DNA of 64,000 nt, taken from NCBI RefSeq assembly GCF_949987535.1, contig NC_080070.1, positions 9,296,016 to 9,360,015 on the forward strand. The letters are read 5' to 3'. This document shows, one piece after another, positions 46,960 to 60,259 of the stretch; the first letter of the stretch is position 1, and each line of letters opens with the position of its first letter. The translations under genes and the position numbers were made by a program. Under the pieces are notes generated by a model. That model saw only the letters and a list, made by a program, of their open reading frames with translations, was not told the origin of the DNA and made no database searches. The DNA comes from Balaenoptera acutorostrata (lineage: Eukaryota; Chordata; Mammalia; Artiodactyla; Balaenopteridae).

Positions 46960-47640
46960 TTTCTTTGGGCTTTTTCTAAAACATTCATAGATCTCACTCA
47001 TATTAAAGAAGAAAACCCAACTTGGCCACATCCCGTCTCTGGTCTTATCTAATTTTTCTTCTTTTCTTTCATCCCCAAATCCTGAAAATGTCGTCTACAT
47101 GTGCTGTCCCCACTTCTTCACCTTAAATTTATTCTTCTACCCAGAAAACTTTGGATGCTTCTTCCAAAATTCTACTGGAACCACTCCTGTAAAGGGCATA
47201 AGTGACCATCATATTGACAAACAAATGTATAGGATCTAGTCTTCATATTACGGGAACTCTTTGCTGCATATGACTTTTTAATTTTCTTGATCACAAAGAC
47301 ACCCCACTCTTGTTGTTTTGCTCATTTTTTTGTGATCTCCAGGTTTCTGTGAAGGCTTACTCTCCCTCTACCCCTTAAACACTAAACTTTCTTGGTTCTA
47401 TGTGCCCAGTTCTTCTTGTCCCCTGCTAAATAACTGTAATATTTCCACTCTCAGCATTTTTTCAGAGACCTTGTGTACACCAATATCTCTTAAATATGAT
47501 TACCAAGCTAATTTCTATCTTGAATTTCTACTCAGTATATGTAAATCTGAATCTTCAAATCTCTCCCTCTCTCTGCTTCTTTTCTCTACCTTAATTGTTG
47601 GCCTCACGGAGTGGCACAACCCTCTTATTCACCGAAGATA
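46960..47640 (+). mobile_element. L2 (CR1-clade) LINE fragment, reverse-transcriptase region
   Basis: AAAATGTCGTCTACATGTGC, CTGTCCCCACTTCTTCACCT, then AACTTTCTTGGTTCTATG and CTAATTTCTATCTTGAATTT follow the L2 ORF2 region before and at the reverse-transcriptase core. It is probably the same insertion as 45330..45660, broken by later SINEs. Confidence 0.55.
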
Positions 47641-47810
47641 GAAACTTGGGCGGGGAGATCCTTTATTCTTGCCTCTTTCTATGTTTTGTTATCTCACATC
47701 TCCAACTACCATTTCCTTATTGTTTTTTCTCTATAAATCTTTTAAGAATTTATCATCATCTCCTTCTTTTTAGGACTGTGAACCAAGTCGAGTTATAAAA
47801 GTACATGGGG

Positions 47811-48105
47811 AGGGCTTCCCTGGTGGCGCAGTGGTTGAGAATCTGCCTGCCAATGCAGGGGGCACGGGTTCGAGCCCTGGTCTGGGAAGATCCCACATGC
47901 CGCGGAGCAACTAGGCCCGTGAGCCACAACTACTGAGCCTGCGTATCTGGAGCCTGTGCTCCGCAACAAGAGAGGCCGCGATAGTGAGAGGCCCACGCAC
48001 CGCGATGAAGAGTGGCCCCTGCTTGCCGCAACTAGAGAAAGTCCTCACACAGAAATGAAGACCCAACACAGCCAAGAGTAAAAAAAAAATTTTTAAATTA
48101 AAAAA
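47811..48105 (+). mobile_element. CHR SINE with perfect target duplications
   Basis: Full-length CHR copy. Perfect 14-bp duplications AAAAGTACATGGGG flank it (47797..47810 and 48106..48119). No internal 24-bp duplication. Confidence 0.97.
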
Positions 48106-48129
48106 AAAAGTACATGGGGGAAAAAATGA

Positions 48130-48830
48130 AGGGCAAGTGTCACTGGGAGAATCAGTGAATGAGTGGGAAATTTTTTATGGGGCTTCTAGATAAGGCTTCT
48201 AGAAGGTGGTGTCATTTGACTGGGAGCTTGAAGGAATTGAGTGTGATAGTACTGCAAATGGAATGTTAGGCCAAGGCAGCAGCAAGTACAAGAAATAGCA
48301 AGGAGACCTGTGTGGCTAGAGAGGAGTGAGAGACCCTAGGACATGAGGTCAGAGAGATGATGGGTATAAGCAGACAACTAAGGCAAGAGCTTATAGGTCC
48401 TTGTAAGGACTCTGGGGGCTTTTACTCTGAGTGAGATCAAAGTCTGTTGGAGAATTTTCAAGTGGAAGAATGACAGGTTCTTTTCTGATTTTCAAACGAT
48501 TACTGTCCTGCTGTGTTGATAAACTGTTTGGGGCAGCCAGAATGGGGCAATAATAGAATCAGGGAATAAAATTGAAAGCAGGTACTATCTAATCCAGATA
48601 AAACAGGATGCTGGATTAGCCCAGGTGTTAGTTGTGGATGTGGTAAGAAAAGGTCAGATGTTAAATCTCTTTTGAAGGAAGAGCTGGTAAGGTTTGCATG
48701 TGGGGTATAAGAGAAAGAGAGGAATGATGGGAGATTCCAAGATTTCTGGCTCAATTAGAAGGTGGAGTTGCCATTTATTGAGATGGAGAAGATTCCAGAA
48801 GGGTTGGTTTAAAAATCAGGGGTTTGTCTT
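48130..48830 (-). mobile_element. L2 (CR1-clade) LINE, 3' half
   Basis: CACTGGGAGAATCAG, AGTACAAGAAATAGCAAGGA, GACCTGTGTGGCTAGAGAGG, GGTCCTTGTAAGGACTCTGG, GCTTTTACTCTGAGTGAGAT and GAGTTGCCATTTATTGAGAT follow the L2 3' half in reverse. The best-preserved L2 in the window. Confidence 0.75.
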
Positions 48831-51800
48831 GCTCCCTAGCATGACAATCAAGGGTCTCAATGATCCGACCCTTGTCCATGTGAATCCATACTTCTTACCA
48901 CATGCTAACTCTTGCTTTAAGTGCTAGCAAAACCAAATTACCAGCTGATCCTCCTTTAACAAACAATGTTTTTGACTTTGGTATCCTGGATTATACTAAA
49001 CTCTTTAAATGAGATTCTACAAAGTAAATTCTATTATGACTTTAACCTCCTTTAAGAACTATTCCCTGAAGTCTCTTCAGCAAAATAAATCATCTGTGCT
49101 CTATGATGCCAAAATAACCTTCATATTTATATAATTTCACTGCCACGTGGTGGTGTAATCCTTATGCAGTCATCATGTTCACACCACGCCCCCTAACCCA
49201 GCTCCTCAGTCTGTGAGCTACTTAATGGAAGTTCATTGTTTCATATAAAACTAAAACAAGTTGGCATTTAAAAAATATTTGAGCAAAGGGAGTATATAAG
49301 GAAGGAAAGAAGAGAGGGAGAAAGAAAAGAAAGGAATAAGTATTTTTGTCTGTTCTACTAGAAAACTCAGGTCTCTCAATGGAGTAATGGGGAGAAACTC
49401 TTTAATAATCCTCTTCATTAAGATATACATCTATGCCATTCTGATATACACTCAGATGTCACCTGAGCCTTCTCTAAATTTGGATCTTGAGACACTCACA
49501 AATGTGCTTCAGACAAACAGTGATTCTCCTCATAATGATGGTCCCACTTCAGTGTTCCTAAAAAGTTCCCTTGTCAACTCTCCAGATGTTTAAGCCCCAC
49601 ATGCAAACGTATCTGTAGTGGTGGTGTTGCTCATTTCAATGCATGTTTATTGATTGACTGGGCTCCCTTATTCTTTCTAAACTGAGCAACATTTCAAGTC
49701 TTATTTTGTTACTTACTTAGTCTTCTCTATCTGGACTTTCCAGGTCTTCACCTGTGTCACTGTGTATTAGAACTACTTGAGAGGCCCATGGTTGAAAGAA
49801 TCGATGATGTTATCATAGTCTGTATTACCACTCTAACAGAATTGGTCCTAGTCCATTCGTTCAGATGGCTTCTTTGAAAAGACACAGCCGAATGTACCTT
49901 GTTAGCCTTGTTTTGTTGAAGATTTAACAAATCTCAATTCGTTAAAATTTAGATTTACATGCAGCAGACAGGTTTTTTTTTTTTTTTTTTTTTTTTAGCA
50001 CTTGTTTTGTTCCTTCTTTTAGATACAGGATGTCTTAGTAATAAAGAAAAAGAAAGATTGCCAATGTTCTCTCCCAGCCTGAATAACTCAGAGTTACATA
50101 AGTGTTCATGCATAACGAATGTCTGATTGAGGTGCCTGAAATATGAATAACTGTACTATTCCAGACTAGAGTGAGATGTAGAATTCTCATTCGGCCGCAG
50201 GATTTTTATTTCCCCATCTCTGACTTCTGTTATTCCCACTCTTGTGTGTGAAACTAGCACAGGTAAAACTTTAGAGCTTCTGAAGGAATCAATCTCACTT
50301 TTTTCCATACCAGCTAAGCCATTCAAACAAAGAAAAGAATGGTAGCGGGAGATTCCTGTGAACTGAGAACAAAGTGAACCTCAAATCTTGATGAATCCAA
50401 TACACAGAAATAGAATCCCAGGGTTTTAGATTTCAGTCTCACTGAGAAATCTATTTGAATTTAAATGGTTGGCATTCCAGAAGCTGATTTACATGTTCCA
50501 GGCTGTTAATAAAACATCTTGCCTCTCTATCTCTCCTTAGTGAATCCTTGCCACTTTACTGATAAATTGCTAAGGAGAACTGATTATTTCCAAATGTATG
50601 TCATATCAATAGGAAGGAAGGTTCCAAAGCTCTCACAATAAATCGATATGGAAGTACAACAAAAACCAGCATCCTTTCTCTCGGTCTTCCTCTGAAGAGT
50701 ATGCCTTGTCTCTCTGAGTCCTCCTCCCCAATGCCTCAAGAGGCACAGCAGGTCCTGGTGGGCATATCTGGGCTTGTCCACACACACTTCTCCTCTTTAT
50801 GAACCACAGGAAGCTGGGCTATAGACTAAGGAACCCCAGACCAAATCATGTAGATCAGGCAGTATTTTTACTGGAGTTGCAGCATTGGACATACCCAACA
50901 AACATCCCCAAGATGGGTCACTGGGGTGTCTCCTCCCAAGTCTGACTGCAAGTGTTTGAGAGTCAGGCACTCACTCCTGGGGAAGAGGTTAGGCGGCTTG
51001 CTGGTTATACAGTCTCTCTCTTCCTCATGCCCGATGCCTAGCTAGTGCTAGCCTTTTCAGTATAAGACCAATAAACACTATTTGTTGTTGAAAATACAAC
51101 TATTTGCTTTCTAATTTCTCTTTCAATTGTGGAAATTCAAATACAACAGTTTGCATTGAAACCTGAAGGCATTTTGTGCTTGTCTGAAATTCTCTTTAGA
51201 AAATTATTTTCCGTCATCCATGATTAAGTCTTGAATTTTATGTAGAGAAGATAGATAATAATAATTTTGAAGCAATTGGTCAAATAGCTTTTGATTTCCT
51301 TATGCCAATACCTGGTATACAGAAGTTGGGGGAAAAAATAGAATCAATTCCCTTGGCAGTCTCTACAGGTTTCCAGAAAGTATGATCATTCGACTAAACA
51401 GTAACAAAATGAAAGGCAAGATGTAATACTGCTGAAACCTTCATTTGGAATGGAAGAAACAATTCAGTGATTGAGAATGATCATACAGGGGGATATTGTT
51501 ATTATTAATCCCAGATTATTCCCATGTCATACCAAACAGAGATCCAGTTTACGGCATATCCAGTAGATCGCAGACATTTTCCATTTTGTGGTTGAGTTTT
51601 ATCTCTGTTATTCATTTCCTTTCACTTTGTACTGACTTACGGCTCTTTCTCCATGTTAGTGACTTAAAAAATATTGCTTCTGTCAGTTTCTAGCAGTTTC
51701 TAGCATTTTCTAGCATATTGATGCACACCAGTAGTTTTTTCTTATTTCAATTCTTTTCTGGGAGACAGAATGTTGGTCTCATTGTTTTGTTCCAATCTTT

Positions 51801-54800
51801 GGCTGTTCTCACATATATAATATTTCAAGTGAAGTAATATCTTTTTTGCCTACCACTTCATACCATCCAAATACAGAAACAAGACTGAAGGAATGTAGAT
51901 TTTGGCTAGGCTTTGCGTGTAGGGGGAAAAATGGGGGGGCGGTGGTGTGTCTTTTAAACCTATATTATTATATGTAAATACTTAAAACAACGTCTTTACT
52001 ACTCTTGGATTATATAAGACAAAGATAATAAGCATGCAAAGAAATCACATAGTCATTATATACTCAGAAATAAAATAGAGAAATGTGTCTGTTTATTTTC
52101 TAAGACACCAGTGGGAAAAATTTAACTATGTTCTAAAACCAACTCAAATAGTATTCCAATTTTTCCTAAAGAGAAGCTCACATAGACAGGGAAGACATGT
52201 GGAGAAGAGAACAGTAAGTGGTTTTGAAATCAGAAGAGGCTGTTTCAAATGCTCAAATCTGCTTTCTGTTAGCTGTAGCCATGGGCAGGAATATAAACTT
52301 TCTTGAATTGAAGTTTTCTTATCCATGAAACTGAGTTTTATTCCGGCTAAATTCTTTCCTAGGGTTTTTGTAGGGCTCAAATGAGATAACGTATACATGC
52401 CAGCGTTTTTTTTCTATCTGTATTTCATCTCTGCTAGGCACCGTCCTAGATGCTGGGTACCCACAGATGCAGGAGACGTAGGGCTTGTGTTCCACTCACA
52501 CCCCTTCTTGTGGGCTCAGAGAAACAACTCTACGGTCCAATACCGTATACGAAGTTCTGAGATAGAAAGTAATATGGTGCACCTCGAAAGACAGACAGAG
52601 ACCTCATTTAGCCACCAGTAACAACTTTTTGGCAACTACTGAAGGACAAGCAACTTAAAAATGTTGATGCTGTGGATGAAGAACGATCTATATAATAAAA
52701 AATCTGGAGGCCAATAGGAACTGCTGATAGCTTAATACAGTTTGAACCTAAGATGTGGATTGATTGCGGTGGGGGCATTGCTGACACCCTCTGGTTTTCT
52801 GGCCTCCCTGGGACGTGTTTGTTGTGGGTTGCCTGCCCTTCCACAGTGAGGAAGGGGTCATCATTTCTACCCTGTCTATGTGTTCCTCCTGTTGGAACTA
52901 GTCAAAGCACAATTTAATCATCCTCTTTCTGGGACCTCTATTTGGAATGCATGGCCTTATCAAAACGTAAACTGAAGAGACTCTAACGACCACTTATGAA
53001 TCTGTAATATCACAGAAACACATAGACCACAGAAGCATATGGTTTCAACTTCCACTCTCTAGAACACTCAGAGGGGAACAGTAGGGGAGTCAACAATGCT
53101 TTTGGTCATCTTAATAGGAGAGCATTATAGGGCTTATCTCGTGTTCTAAGCATCAGCCGAAAGCAAAATAAAAACAAACTCAAATTAATAATCCACTGAA
53201 ATACATATGTGCCAGAAACTGGCTAGGGAAAAATCCACAAAACATGCGTATTTATACATTGTTCACACACGTGCTCAGGTACAAACCTTCTAATACAAAA
53301 CAATTCACCCTGTAGGCAGAACACTCTACCTGGCGGCAGACGTCTGGTGATGTGGAGGTGGCAGATAAACTTCAGACGAGGACCCTCTAACTGGAATAAA
53401 ATAGCATTGCCCTCCGATGTTAAAGTGGAAAACAGATACGAAGGAAGTAAATTCCAGAAGCTACTGAGGGACAAAACAAAGCAAAATAAAAACATACAAC
53501 TCGAATTCCTTATATTGCTAAGAAAATAAAAATAGCTAAGAAAAAGTAAAAGTGACCTCGGGGTAAAAACCAGAGGAATAAAGCTTTCTACAATTTGTGT
53601 TTACATTTTAATGTTAAAGAGGCAAGAACAATGACAGTAGACTGTCTTAAATGTCCTGGTTTATTGTCAGCAATATTCATGTCAAACATACATCTAGGTT
53701 TTAAAGCAAGGGGATGAGTAAACAATGCAGATGTGGATGGCTCATTTGCAGAGTATAGGAAGGGCAGTACGCTAACAGAAGCTGGACTGCTTTGAATTGT
53801 TATTAGTGACAATATTTTTAGAATTCGTTTTGCAAGGTATGAGTATAAAAGAGAGGGCAATTCTAATTTTTTTATTCTTCCCGAAGAAAAAGGGGCGGAA
53901 AAAGTCATTAATTCGCTAAAGGTATTAAGGCAAGGGTCTATTCATTCTGATGAGTATGACCCAACCAGGTTGCTAATAGAGCCATTACTAGATTAAATCC
54001 TCCCAATTGTCTTGGAAATAATTTGGCCTGTTTTTCCTCTTACTGAAGGAAATAAGGGAGAAGAGGCAAATACGCAAAAAGCATGGAACTTCCTCTAATC
54101 ATAGGAGAGTAAATATTGAAGAATGATGAAGAGTCACTCATCTGGTGTAGAAGGAAGGAAATTATAGGGTTTGAAGTATATTTTTCACACGTGTGGTTGT
54201 TTGTGCCCTAACCTTGTTGAATGAATGGGTCTTGTGCAGTGTCCCTCACTGGGCAGTAACCTTCCTATGATCAGTTGATGTGAGTTCCCCACACAGCAAC
54301 TTGTATACATGCCGAGCTCATTTCTGGCCTTTGTTTCTGCCCAGAGGCTACAGTGTTGCAAATAGGACACAGAGTGTATTCTTTATGGGCCAAACACAAG
54401 GACTGATAGAACATAGACTGTCATCCAAAGGCACCTGTTACCCGGTGGATGCAGCAGCTAAAACTGAAAGCCTCATCTGTGAAAGAAATATCCTGAAATA
54501 AGAAGGGCATGCTTTACCAAATCAACATCATTACCCTGATGGTACATATTCCACAATTTCGAAAACGTTGGAAGATACCAATGGGAACATTTCTCAGTTG
54601 TTCTGCGTGTACATTCTAAAAAACTGATATTTAAAATTGTTTATTTAGAAATGATGATAATAATGTTTGCTATGGTCACTTATTCTCTATGACTGTCTGG
54701 AATTCAGCTGGCTACAACAGTGACTAAATAACTTGTGAAATAATTTTTTTTGAAACTGAAAAATGTTAGTAAATACCCACTTCTGATTTAACAAATCATC

Positions 54801-54964
54801 TCAACAGAGAAGCAATAAGCCTCTGAGTTTAAAGTGGATAGAAATCTATGCAATAAATATGATTCAGTACATTTGTTCATTTGTTCAGAAAATATTCTTT
54901 GAGAGTTGAACATGTCCATAGTACTGTGTTAAAGTGCTTTGAGATTGTGTGAAGAATTCTATTT
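48831..54964. other. CNTNAP2: 6.1 kb of intron 2, mostly unrecognised
   Basis: Holds a T24 run (49973..49996), a purine-rich patch at 49290..49340, three AGTTTCTAGC-like 10-bp units near 51683..51713, a forward MIR piece (52220..52400) and a reversed L2 3' end (about 52420..52600). 50830..51100 ends in GACCAATAAACACTATT and may be an old LTR, unassigned. Confidence 0.45.
52220..52400 (+). mobile_element. MIR SINE fragment
   Basis: TTTCTTATCCATGAAACTGA and GTAGGGCTCAAATGAGATAA follow forward MIR. Confidence 0.65.
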
Positions 54965-54981
54965 TTAAGATGAATATTTCT

Positions 54982-55410
54982 TTTTTTTTTTTAACATCTT
55001 TATTGGAGTATAATTGCTTTACAATGGTGTGTTAGTTTCTGCTTTATAACAAAGTGAATCAGTTATACATTTACATATGTTCCCATATCTCTTCCCTCTT
55101 GCGTATCCCTCTCTCCCACCCTCCCTATCCCACCCCTCTAGCTGGTCACAAACCAGCAAGCTGATCTCCCTGTGCTATGCAGCTGCTTCCCACTAGCTAT
55201 CTATTTTACGTTTGGTAGTGTATATATGTCCATGCCACTCTCTCACTTTGTCACTGCTTACCCTTCCCCCTCCCCATATCCTGAAGTCCATTCTCTAGTA
55301 GGCCTGTGTCTTTATTCCCGTCTTACCCCTAGGCTCTTCATGACCTTTTATTTTTTCTTAGATTCCATATATATGTGTTAGCATACGGTATTTGTTTTTC
55401 TCTTTCTGAC
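54982..55410 (-). mobile_element. L1 LINE 3' end with perfect 17-bp target duplications
   Basis: Reverse-oriented L1 from the T-tail (TTTTTTTTTAACATCTTTAT) through the 3' UTR to just inside the ORF2 end. TTAAGATGAATATTTCT flanks it on both sides (54965..54981 and 55411..55427). A recent insertion. Confidence 0.97.
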
Positions 55411-55468
55411 TTAAGATGAATATTTCTGATATGGTACAAATCATTCACATAAATTCTCCACCTTCTTG

Positions 55469-55600
55469 GCAGAAATGTGGAAAATATTAAAGCCTCTCTT
55501 TGAATAAAATTAGCAGAAATGTGGAAAATATTAAAGCCTCTCTTTGAATAAAATTAGCAGAAATGTGGAAAATATTAAAGCCTCTCTTTGAATAAAATTA
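55469..55600. repeat. 44-bp minisatellite, three perfect copies
   Basis: Units at 55469..55512, 55513..55556 and 55557..55600, each starting GCAGAAATGTGGAAAATATT and ending GAATAAAATTA, identical to one another. A partial GCA follows. Perfect identity suggests recent expansion and likely copy-number variation. Confidence 0.98.
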
Positions 55601-58600
55601 GCAAATAGCAAAGGAATAATTAAACATTTAATCTCTAAGCATACCATTGGCATATATTCTGGAATGGTTTAGAAAGAAAAATTCAACTTGTAAAAACTTT
55701 ATTTCATAAAGGTTTTCTCCCAGATATCTTAGCTACTTTCAAAGTTGTTTAGTCGGAAGCATCTCTGTGCCCAGAGGACGAAGTAGTCCAGACTATGAGA
55801 ATCTGTAGTGGCTCATTAAGTTCAAGACCAGGGAATTTGATCTTGGCTACATGGTGAGGGTGTTCAGAGATGACAAGGTCCTAGGGATCATCTCGTCCAA
55901 GTTTCTCATTACAGAAGTGACATAACTAGGGAAATTAAACAAAGGGAGGAAGTAACCCAAGATCTCTCCAAGGGTAGAAGGGAAACCTAGTTCCTCCAAC
56001 TCCATAGCAGCATATCCAAAAAAGATATTTTTAATCAGTATATCTTCTCAAAATGAATAATTATTTAGATATATTTCTTTGCTCATTCAGATGTCAAGAT
56101 TTCCCACCCCATATGTCCTAAACTTTATAAGGCAAGTACCAAACAGCACGGTTTTCAATAATGTGTGTAAAGCAAAATGACAAAGCGTATTATCTCAATT
56201 GATTATTCACATTTCATTTTAGACAATCAGCTATTAATACTGTGATATAAAGAGAGTGTTAGAAAATTAACATCCCAGAGCCATTTCAAAGATGGTAGCA
56301 GGGGTTAATATAACGGCATTGCTCCTCATCCAGCTTATGATTTTGTCAGTGGCAAATATTTGCTATGAACATGGCAAGACAGCAACTTCCTTAAAATAAT
56401 TAACCAAAATTTCTTCACTTCAAATGCCCCAAATCTAAAAACTCCCTTTCTCCAATTAAACCTATCTGCTAAACCAAAAATCATCATCCATCATACTATT
56501 ATCAAAGAGGCTTCAAAAGCAATATTGTTAGAAACACAGTAGTGAACTCATTGGACACAACTGTACTTCTAAGCATATTAAACAAACCCTGTTTAAAACC
56601 ATTGATGTGCAGAATGTTTGGCTAGATTTTATAAGAGCTTCTTTCAAAGTGAAAGTGTGTTCTACTGGCTCTAAAGACGTCCCACGATAAAGGGGCTCTC
56701 TTTGGTTCCCCTAGAGAGGACCACCAAACAATATTTGCCTGGCTGATTTAACTGTGGAAACGTTGTGTATATATGTGTTGTGTGTGTTCATAGCTTGTAT
56801 TCACATCACACACCTTGAGACACAGTGCTCTATGGGAAATGCTACAAAACCCAGCATAGATTTCCATGGGGAACACAAAAGAAGGTATTAAAATTCCAAC
56901 ATTTTAAAATTTGATGCCAAGCAGAAACATAGTAATATTATTTGCAAATTAAAAAGGCAAGTCTAAACAAACTTGTGAGTTATTCCCCAGTAAGTATGCT
57001 TCCAGCATTCTAACATTTTTTAACAAGTATCAATGATACAAATGTATCCTGTATTGCATATTTAATTTTGTAAAGCTCCTGGTGAAGCCAGAATTTTGAT
57101 TCACATTTGAGAATTAAAATTTAAAAATAAATAAATTAAAACTTAGAATGTTAGTTAGATGGCAACTCTCATTCAATTGTAAAGGTGAATACAAAGACCT
57201 ACTGAGAGCTTTGGAAGAAATCATTTAAAATACATTTTTAAAAATAGTCAAAATTGAAATAGATGAAGGGAAAAATGGTAGTTTTTATTCTCCCTAAAGT
57301 CCAGAACAATTCTTTTTGGCTTTTCTGAGTATCATAAAATTAATAAATATATATTAGATTGGATTCTATAAGATCTAATTCAAATGACATAATTATAATA
57401 AGAAGAACAAAATAACATTTGAAAATCAGTGACCTAAATTCATTTGAATTGAAAGGAGTTTGAAGTGAAAGACTAGGGGCACATTTAAGTAAACAGCAGT
57501 CCAAAATTTATGTAAAGATCATGAAAAATGTTTAAATGTTACTTTATTGATCTTTCGATTATTATGATATCATTTTTATCTTACATGATGATAGAGGAAA
57601 AACACATTGGAAAATACACAAATTCTAGCAATCACTTTTTAGGGAGGCATTGCTTTTGTGATGAGAAGAATATTTCATTCAATCCATGTTTTAAAATATT
57701 AATATCTGGTGTTGTTTTAGGAGTTGAGAGTCATTGATGAGAAACAGACTAATATTTAAATGCAATACAGTTTGTGTAGAGTATTTCATTTAATCTTCAC
57801 AATAGCTCTGCAAAATTGTATAATCGATTCCAATTCAGAATATAAACAGGAGTACCATACCTGCAGGATTACCCTGGTGTAATTATTAATAGCACTGTCA
57901 CTCTCAAAAGTGCCTGGTTTGGATAATAAATCATACAACCATAACCACAGAAATCAGGAAGCTGAGATGCAGAAAGTCAAAATAATTGACTAATAACATC
58001 CTCATCCTTGGTTGATTCCATATTGGAACCTAATTATGCATGGAGACAGTCATTCTCCTTCCACTGCTTAGCACTGCATGAAAGGCGGCAAAATCAGCAG
58101 GGCTTTGCAGGGGAGTAATTCGAAGATGAAGAAGTATAACCAGTCCAAATAGGAATGTCAAATATTCTGAAATGCTATACTAGAAAAACAGTTCTCTGGA
58201 TTTTTCTGCTCCTAAGGATTTGCTCTTAAAAGGCAAATGTAACACTTTGACCAATGAATTCATACTAAAGTAACAATGAATTACCAGTGAGTGGATTAAG
58301 AGAAATACGGAATAAGTGGTAGAGGCTAGAGAAGGAAAAGAAGGGAAATAGTGGAATGGAAGTTGCCAAAAGGGACAGAAGCTCACTGATTGGGAACTTC
58401 AGTCTATTTCATAATTTAAGCCTTGATGTTACAGTCTAAGGGAGGAGCTTCCTGATAAAGGTTAAAGACACTACCTGACCTGGCAGATACTGAAGGCCAG
58501 GCCTGGGCACCAGCAGGAAGTATTAATGGCACAAAGAAACACAAAGTTCTCAAGGAAGCATTGTAATTGCCTTCCCAGTTCCTAGTGTATCAGCTACGCT

Positions 58601-59859
58601 ACGTTCCGGGTTTAATTAGTTGTGACAGATCCTTTCACTATTTAAGGCAGAAAGAGGAGAAAGAATAGAAAGAAGAAAAGGAGGGGCATTACAATTGCAA
58701 CTAAGGGACGAGAGAACTGACACTGCAATGGAGGAAAGAAAATTTTGCTTTCCAGGAGTAGCAGGAACAGATCTCTGGAGAGCAGAGTGAGGTATGACGA
58801 CTTGCTGAGCCACCTAGGAGCTGCAAGAGGCGGTCCAACATGTGTAAGTGTATAAGTGTGAACTGGAGAAGAGGTTGGCATTACGCTAATTACTAAAGCT
58901 CCCTCTTGGCCAACAGGAAGAAGAAAAATGACTAAAGCAATGACTGGACCAAGCCTAGGCATCAAGGCATGGTAGCAATGATTAACTTCAGTGGTATATT
59001 TTAAGGGAAGGAAAGGACTGCAGTTCTTTTTAAGATGCAAGTGTGGACATTAAGTGACCTGCTCCAGCGGCCTTTCCAGATGTCTCTTATATACGTATTC
59101 CTCCCAGAAGTGATCATCACTTCTATGACCTACAAATGTAATCTGTTCTCCCTGCTGGAGGAAACAAAGGATACAAAAGTACAAAACAACACCACTACAA
59201 GTCTCTGCCCTGGGTTTAAGAGAGAAGACAACAGATTCCTAAAACAGGAGGAATTATCCAAGAAGCAAACCTAAAAACAAAAAGTCTGAGGAGCAGCAAG
59301 CAGTGAAATATCTACTAAGTAAAAGTAAGTGGCAAGAGGGTGAAAGAAACTTGACTCAAACTTTCCATCTCTTTGTAGGTTCTATCTTTGGGTTAATTCA
59401 AATGCAGCACTGATAATGCTTCATGGTTTTTAATCAGGAATTCTTTGGTAAATAGGAAGACAGATTTACTAAAATTAGCTCAGGCCAGAGGAGGTGATTA
59501 TTAGAGTTAGAAAAGGTAAGTTTGACAGGCTCAAGCAGAAGTACAGCCAGAGGTGACGGCACACAGGCAGCAGAATAGGAATGAGACCAGAGACTTTGCC
59601 CATCCTTCACGTGGACGTATGTGGCCTCAAGCCTTCACTTCTTCTCCAGCAGCTGCTTCACTCCTCTCTGTCTTATTTACATGCGGCCTATCGTGCTTTA
59701 CCCAGTAGTCCTCTTGGTTCCTAAGTTTATGTCGCATAAATTAAACAGAGATTCTGATGGCATCAGTTGAGATAGTGGGTTCTCTCTAGTGGGGGGATGA
59801 GAGGACCATGTGGTAGAATGACTGTCCCTTTGGGGCAGTAGAGAGAGGATGACTTCTAC
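55601..59859. other. CNTNAP2: intron 2 sequence with MIR pieces
   Basis: Reversed MIR at 55860..56015 (GGGATCATCTCGTCCAAGTT) and a weaker MIR at about 57750..57990. The rest, AT-rich, shows nothing I recognise. Open frames near 58642..59040 lack any protein similarity that I know. Confidence 0.5.
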
Positions 59860-59874
59860 AAAAGGCACGTGGAG

Positions 59875-60244
59875 GGCTTCCCTGGTGGCACAGTGGTTGG
59901 GGGTCTGCCTGCTAGTGCAGGGGACGCGGGTTCGAGCCCTGGTCTGGGAGGATCCCACGTGCCGCGGAGCACCTGGGCCCGTGAGCCACAGCTGCTGAGC
60001 CTGCGTGTCTGGAGCCTGTGCCCCGCAACGGGAGGGGCCGCGATGGTGAAAGGCCCGCGCACCGCGATGAAGAGCGGTCCCCGCACCGCGATGAAGAGTG
60101 GCCCCCGCTTGCCGCAGCTGGAGAAAGCCCTCGCACGAACCGAAGACCCAACACAGCCAAAAATAAATAAATAAATAAATAAAGTAGCTATAAAATTTAA
60201 AAAAAGAAAAAAAAATATAGTAGAAAAATATTAAAAAAAAAAAA
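59875..60244 (+). mobile_element. CHR SINE with 24-bp duplication and A-to-G-rich changes
   Basis: Full-length copy with perfect 15-bp target duplications AAAAGGCACGTGGAG (59860..59874 and 60245..60259). It shares the tandem 24-bp duplication (60058..60081 and 60082..60105), the CGCACGAACCGAAGACCC stretch and the GTAGCTATA tail extension with the copy at 15912. It has G where that copy has A at about 12 sites. Confidence 0.97.
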
Positions 60245-60259
60245 AAAAGGCACGTGGAG

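Noticed and set aside
49973..49996. T24 run as the tail of a retrotransposon
   Set aside because: No L1 or SINE body was recognised next to it, so it is reported only as a homopolymer.
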